Assembly: GCA_011773795.1 (NCBI GenBank)
Contig: WVWW01000240.1
Coordinates: 1 to 8,030 of the forward strand
Direction: 5' to 3'
DNA from: Acidobacteriota bacterium
GTDB taxonomy: Bacteria; Acidobacteriota; Polarisedimenticolia; Polarisedimenticolales; Polarisedimenticolaceae
DNA: 8,030 nucleotides
This document shows positions 5,721 to 8,030 of this stretch, in pieces (position 1 is the stretch's first letter; each line of letters starts with the position of its first letter). The position numbers were made by a program, and so were the translations under genes. The notes under the pieces were generated by a model. It worked only from the letters and a program-made list of their open reading frames with translations. It made no database searches and was not told the DNA's origin.

Positions 5721-8030
5721 CCCCTACGCACTGGAAAGTCTGGGTCGACACCGGAGGGACCTTCACCGATGGACTGGCCGTCGCGCCGGACGGTTCGCTC
5801 CGGCGTGTCAAGATACTCAGCAACGGTGCCCTGCGCGGGCGGGTCGTGCGCCGACGCGACGAGCGGCGGTTCGAGATCGAAGAACGCTGGGAAATTCCCG
5901 GGACCGCGCTTGCCGGATTGACGATCCGTCCGATCGGGGCGACCGAGCCGGCGGCGCGCGTCACGCGTTACGAGCGGACGACATTGACCCTCGACCGGCC
6001 GTTCGCGATCGAGGCTGGCGCAACCTTTGAGCTCGGCAGCGGGGAAGAGGCCCCGGTGCTGGCCGCACGCCTGCTGACCGCCACGCCCGCGGATCGGCCG
6101 CTGCCGCCATGTGAGATGCGGTTGGCGACGACGCTCGCGACGAACGCGCTGCTCGAGAGGACCGGTGGACCGACGGCTCTGTTCGTCACCCGCGGCTTCG
6201 AGGACCTGCCACGAATCGGAAACCAGCAGCGGCCGGAGCTGTTCGTCCTGGACATTCGCAAGCCCGACCCGCTGTACGCCGAGGTGGTCGGGATCGACGA
6301 ACGCCTCGATGCCCGCGGTGGGGTGATCCGGGAGCTCGACCTCGACAGCGCGGAAGAGACCGCTCGAACGCTGCTGGCCCGGGGGATACGCAGCGCGGCG
6401 ATCGCCTTCATGAACGCCTTCCGCAACCCGGCACACGAGGAGGCTCTGGCGCAGCTCCTGACGCGACTCGGGTTTGTTCACGTCTCCCGCTCGGCGGGGC
6501 TCGCCCCGCGGATCAAGCTGTTGCCGCGACTGGAAACGGCGGTGGTGGACGCCTACCTCGGACCGCTGGTCCAGGGCTATCTCGGCCGCGTGTCGACGGC
6601 CGGCGGCGAGGCGATGCGGCTCCTGATGATGACGAGCGCGGGCGGATTGAGCGACGTCGACGGCTATCGCGCGAAGGACGCGTTGCTGTCCGGCCCGGCG
6701 GGTGGCGTCGTCGGAGCGGCGCGGGCGGGGCTGGTTCACGGCCGCTCGAAGCTGCTCGGTTTCGACATGGGCGGGACGAGCACCGACGTGGCGCGGTTCG
6801 ACGGCGAATACGAGTACGTCTACGAGCACGGTCCGGGAGACATCTCGCTCGCGGCGCCCGCGCTGGGGATCGAATCCGTCGCCGCCGGCGGAGGGTCGGT
6901 CTGCTGGCTCGACGGCGAGCGTCTTCGCGTCGGCCCCAGGAGCGGCGGCGCGGATCCCGGGCCCGCGTGCTACGGCGCGGGTGGCCCGCTGTGTGTCACG
7001 GACCTGAACCTGCTGCTCGGCCGGCTCGACCCGCAGCGGTTCGGGATCCCGATCCGGCCCGAAGCCGCTCGCGAGCGGCTCGACGAACTCTGCGACGAGG
7101 TCGCCGCACGAAGCGGGAATCGTCCCGACCCCGTAGCGGTTGCGGAAGGCCTCCTTGCCGTGGCCGACGAAACGATGGCCGACGCGATCCGGCGTATCTC
7201 GTTGCGCCGCGGCTACGATCCGCGCGAGTACACGTTGGTCTCCTTCGGAGGTGCCGGCGGCCAGCACGCGACCTCGATCGCGCGATTGCTCGGGGTCGGG
7301 CAGGTGCTCGTGCCTCGCGACGCGGCGTTGCTGAGCGCGTACGGTCTCGGGCATGCCGTGATCGAGCGCTTCGCCGAGGAACAGGTGCTCGAGCCGCTGC
7401 GCACGGCCGAAACCGGGCTGGCCGAACGCTTCGGCGCGCTGACCGACCGCGCCGTCCGCGAGGTCGAGTCCGCGGGAGTTGAGGCGCAGGCGATCGAGGT
7501 GCGCCGGAGGATCGCGCACCTGCGCTGGTCGGGGCAGGAGTCGACCCTCGAAGTCGACTGGCATCGCGGGATCGGGCTCGCGGACGCGTTCGCCGACCGC
7601 TACCTCGCGCTGTACGGCCACCGCCCGGAGAAACGGGAGATCGAGCTCGAGTCGATCCGCGTCGTCGCCTCGTCGATCGCGCCACCCATCGCGACCGTTG
7701 AGCCGGCCCCGCGTGCCGACCCCGGCGCCCCCGCGGCGCGCCGGACGATGCGATTCGACGGCACGGATCACGACACCCCGGTGTTCGAGCGCGACGGGCT
7801 CACCGCGGGCGCGGTGTTACGCGGCCCGGCGCTCGTCGTCGAGGCGCACAGCGCGACGGTCGTCCCGCCGGGCTGGGCGCTGGACGTGACCGGCGAGGGG
7901 TTGCTGCTCCGCGACGGAGGTTCCGGGCAAAAGCCGGTCGACGACGTCGCGCGTCCGGAGGCGGTCCGGCTCGAGCTGTTCACGCAGCGATTCACCTCGA
8001 TCGTCCGCGAGATGGGCGAACGGCTCGAGC
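5717..8030 (+). CDS. ATP-dependent 5-oxoprolinase / hydantoinase, fused HyuA-HyuB type (open at the right edge)
   Basis: Predicted to open 5-oxoproline (pyroglutamate) to glutamate with ATP. Visible are 771 residues: the whole HyuA-like ATPase part and the first residues of a HyuB-like part (LELFTQRFTSIVREMGERL, 752-770, close to the HyuB start in animal OPLAH, recalled from memory). Motifs: DTGGTFTD (11-18), TTLATNALLER (138-148), LSGPAGGVVGA (324-334), FDMGGTSTDVAR (349-360), VAAGGGS (388-394), ADPGPACYG (412-420), FGGAGGQHA (510-518). Fused enzymes run about 1250-1300 residues, so roughly 500 lie outside. Odd points: the segment 36-128 is beta-rich and unlike the usual helical one, and no ATG, GTG or TTG exists in frame between the stop at 5555-5557 and the essential DTGGTFTD. 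The only sensible start is CTG at 5717, overlapping the dehydrogenase stop as CTGA, with GGGGGT seven bases before. The next GTG (5846) would delete the motif. Hydantoinase activity on other substrates remains possible, but the neighbour makes 5-oxoproline the better guess. Confidence 0.9.
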   Translation, partial: MTPTHWKVWVDTGGTFTDGLAVAPDGSLRRVKILSNGALRGRVVRRRDERRFEIEERWEIPGTALAGLTIRPIGATEPAARVTRYERTTLTLDRPFAIEAGATFELGSGEEAPVLAARLLTATPADRPLPPCEMRLATTLATNALLERTGGPTALFVTRGFEDLPRIGNQQRPELFVLDIRKPDPLYAEVVGIDERLDARGGVIRELDLDSAEETARTLLARGIRSAAIAFMNAFRNPAHEEALAQLLTRLGFVHVSRSAGLAPRIKLLPRLETAVVDAYLGPLVQGYLGRVSTAGGEAMRLLMMTSAGGLSDVDGYRAKDALLSGPAGGVVGAARAGLVHGRSKLLGFDMGGTSTDVARFDGEYEYVYEHGPGDISLAAPALGIESVAAGGGSVCWLDGERLRVGPRSGGADPGPACYGAGGPLCVTDLNLLLGRLDPQRFGIPIRPEAARERLDELCDEVAARSGNRPDPVAVAEGLLAVADETMADAIRRISLRRGYDPREYTLVSFGGAGGQHATSIARLLGVGQVLVPRDAALLSAYGLGHAVIERFAEEQVLEPLRTAETGLAERFGALTDRAVREVESAGVEAQAIEVRRRIAHLRWSGQESTLEVDWHRGIGLADAFADRYLALYGHRPEKREIELESIRVVASSIAPPIATVEPAPRADPGAPAARRTMRFDGTDHDTPVFERDGLTAGAVLRGPALVVEAHSATVVPPGWALDVTGEGLLLRDGGSGQKPVDDVARPEAVRLELFTQRFTSIVREMGERLE

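Noticed and set aside
5846..5848. GTG as the start of the oxoprolinase
   Set aside because: It would remove the DTGGTFTD nucleotide-binding motif, which is intact just upstream in the same open frame.
5693..7771. 692-codon open frame on the minus strand opposite the oxoprolinase
   Set aside because: Rich in Arg, Asp, Val and Gly with no recognisable motif. The plus strand encodes a clear HyuA-type ATPase here. Long antisense frames are expected opposite GC-rich genes.

Overview
The window is GC-rich bacterial DNA, densely coded and without introns. It holds two gene groups that diverge from one short intergenic region (about 4157-4295). There are no RNA genes, mobile elements, CRISPR arrays or sizeable repeats that I can see. 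The type of organism is an inference: the large secreted M1 peptidase with its own N-terminal beta-rich domain and TPR-like tail, together with a fused 5-oxoprolinase, fits Acidobacteriota or a similar peptide-degrading GC-rich phylum. The sequence alone does not settle this.

Leftward group (minus strand, read from 4156 down to 1): a small protein with two CDGSH iron-sulfur motifs; a very large exported M1-family zinc metallopeptidase whose GTG start lies inside the end of the CDGSH gene; and, 60 bases further on, the N-terminal 265 residues of a transketolase that runs off the left edge. No terminator is visible between them, so they may form one transcript.

Rightward group (plus strand, 4296 to the right edge): a glutamate dehydrogenase that looks much more like the animal mitochondrial enzyme than the usual 420-450-residue bacterial one, including a counterpart of the 'antenna' segment; then, overlapping its stop codon by four bases, a long ORF for a fused HyuA-HyuB ATP-dependent 5-oxoprolinase (771 residues visible, open at the right edge). 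A good sigma70-type promoter (TTGACA, 18 bases, TAGAAT) and a GC-rich hairpin precede the dehydrogenase.

The rightward genes make metabolic sense together: 5-oxoproline is opened to glutamate with ATP, and glutamate is oxidised to 2-oxoglutarate. The exported M1 peptidase across the promoter region could supply peptides and amino acids. The main points for a second look are the eukaryote-like dehydrogenase, the lack of any ATG/GTG/TTG start for the oxoprolinase (CTG start, frameshift or sequence error), the replaced segment in the oxoprolinase N-terminus, and the M1 peptidase that lacks a recognisable GAMEN motif.
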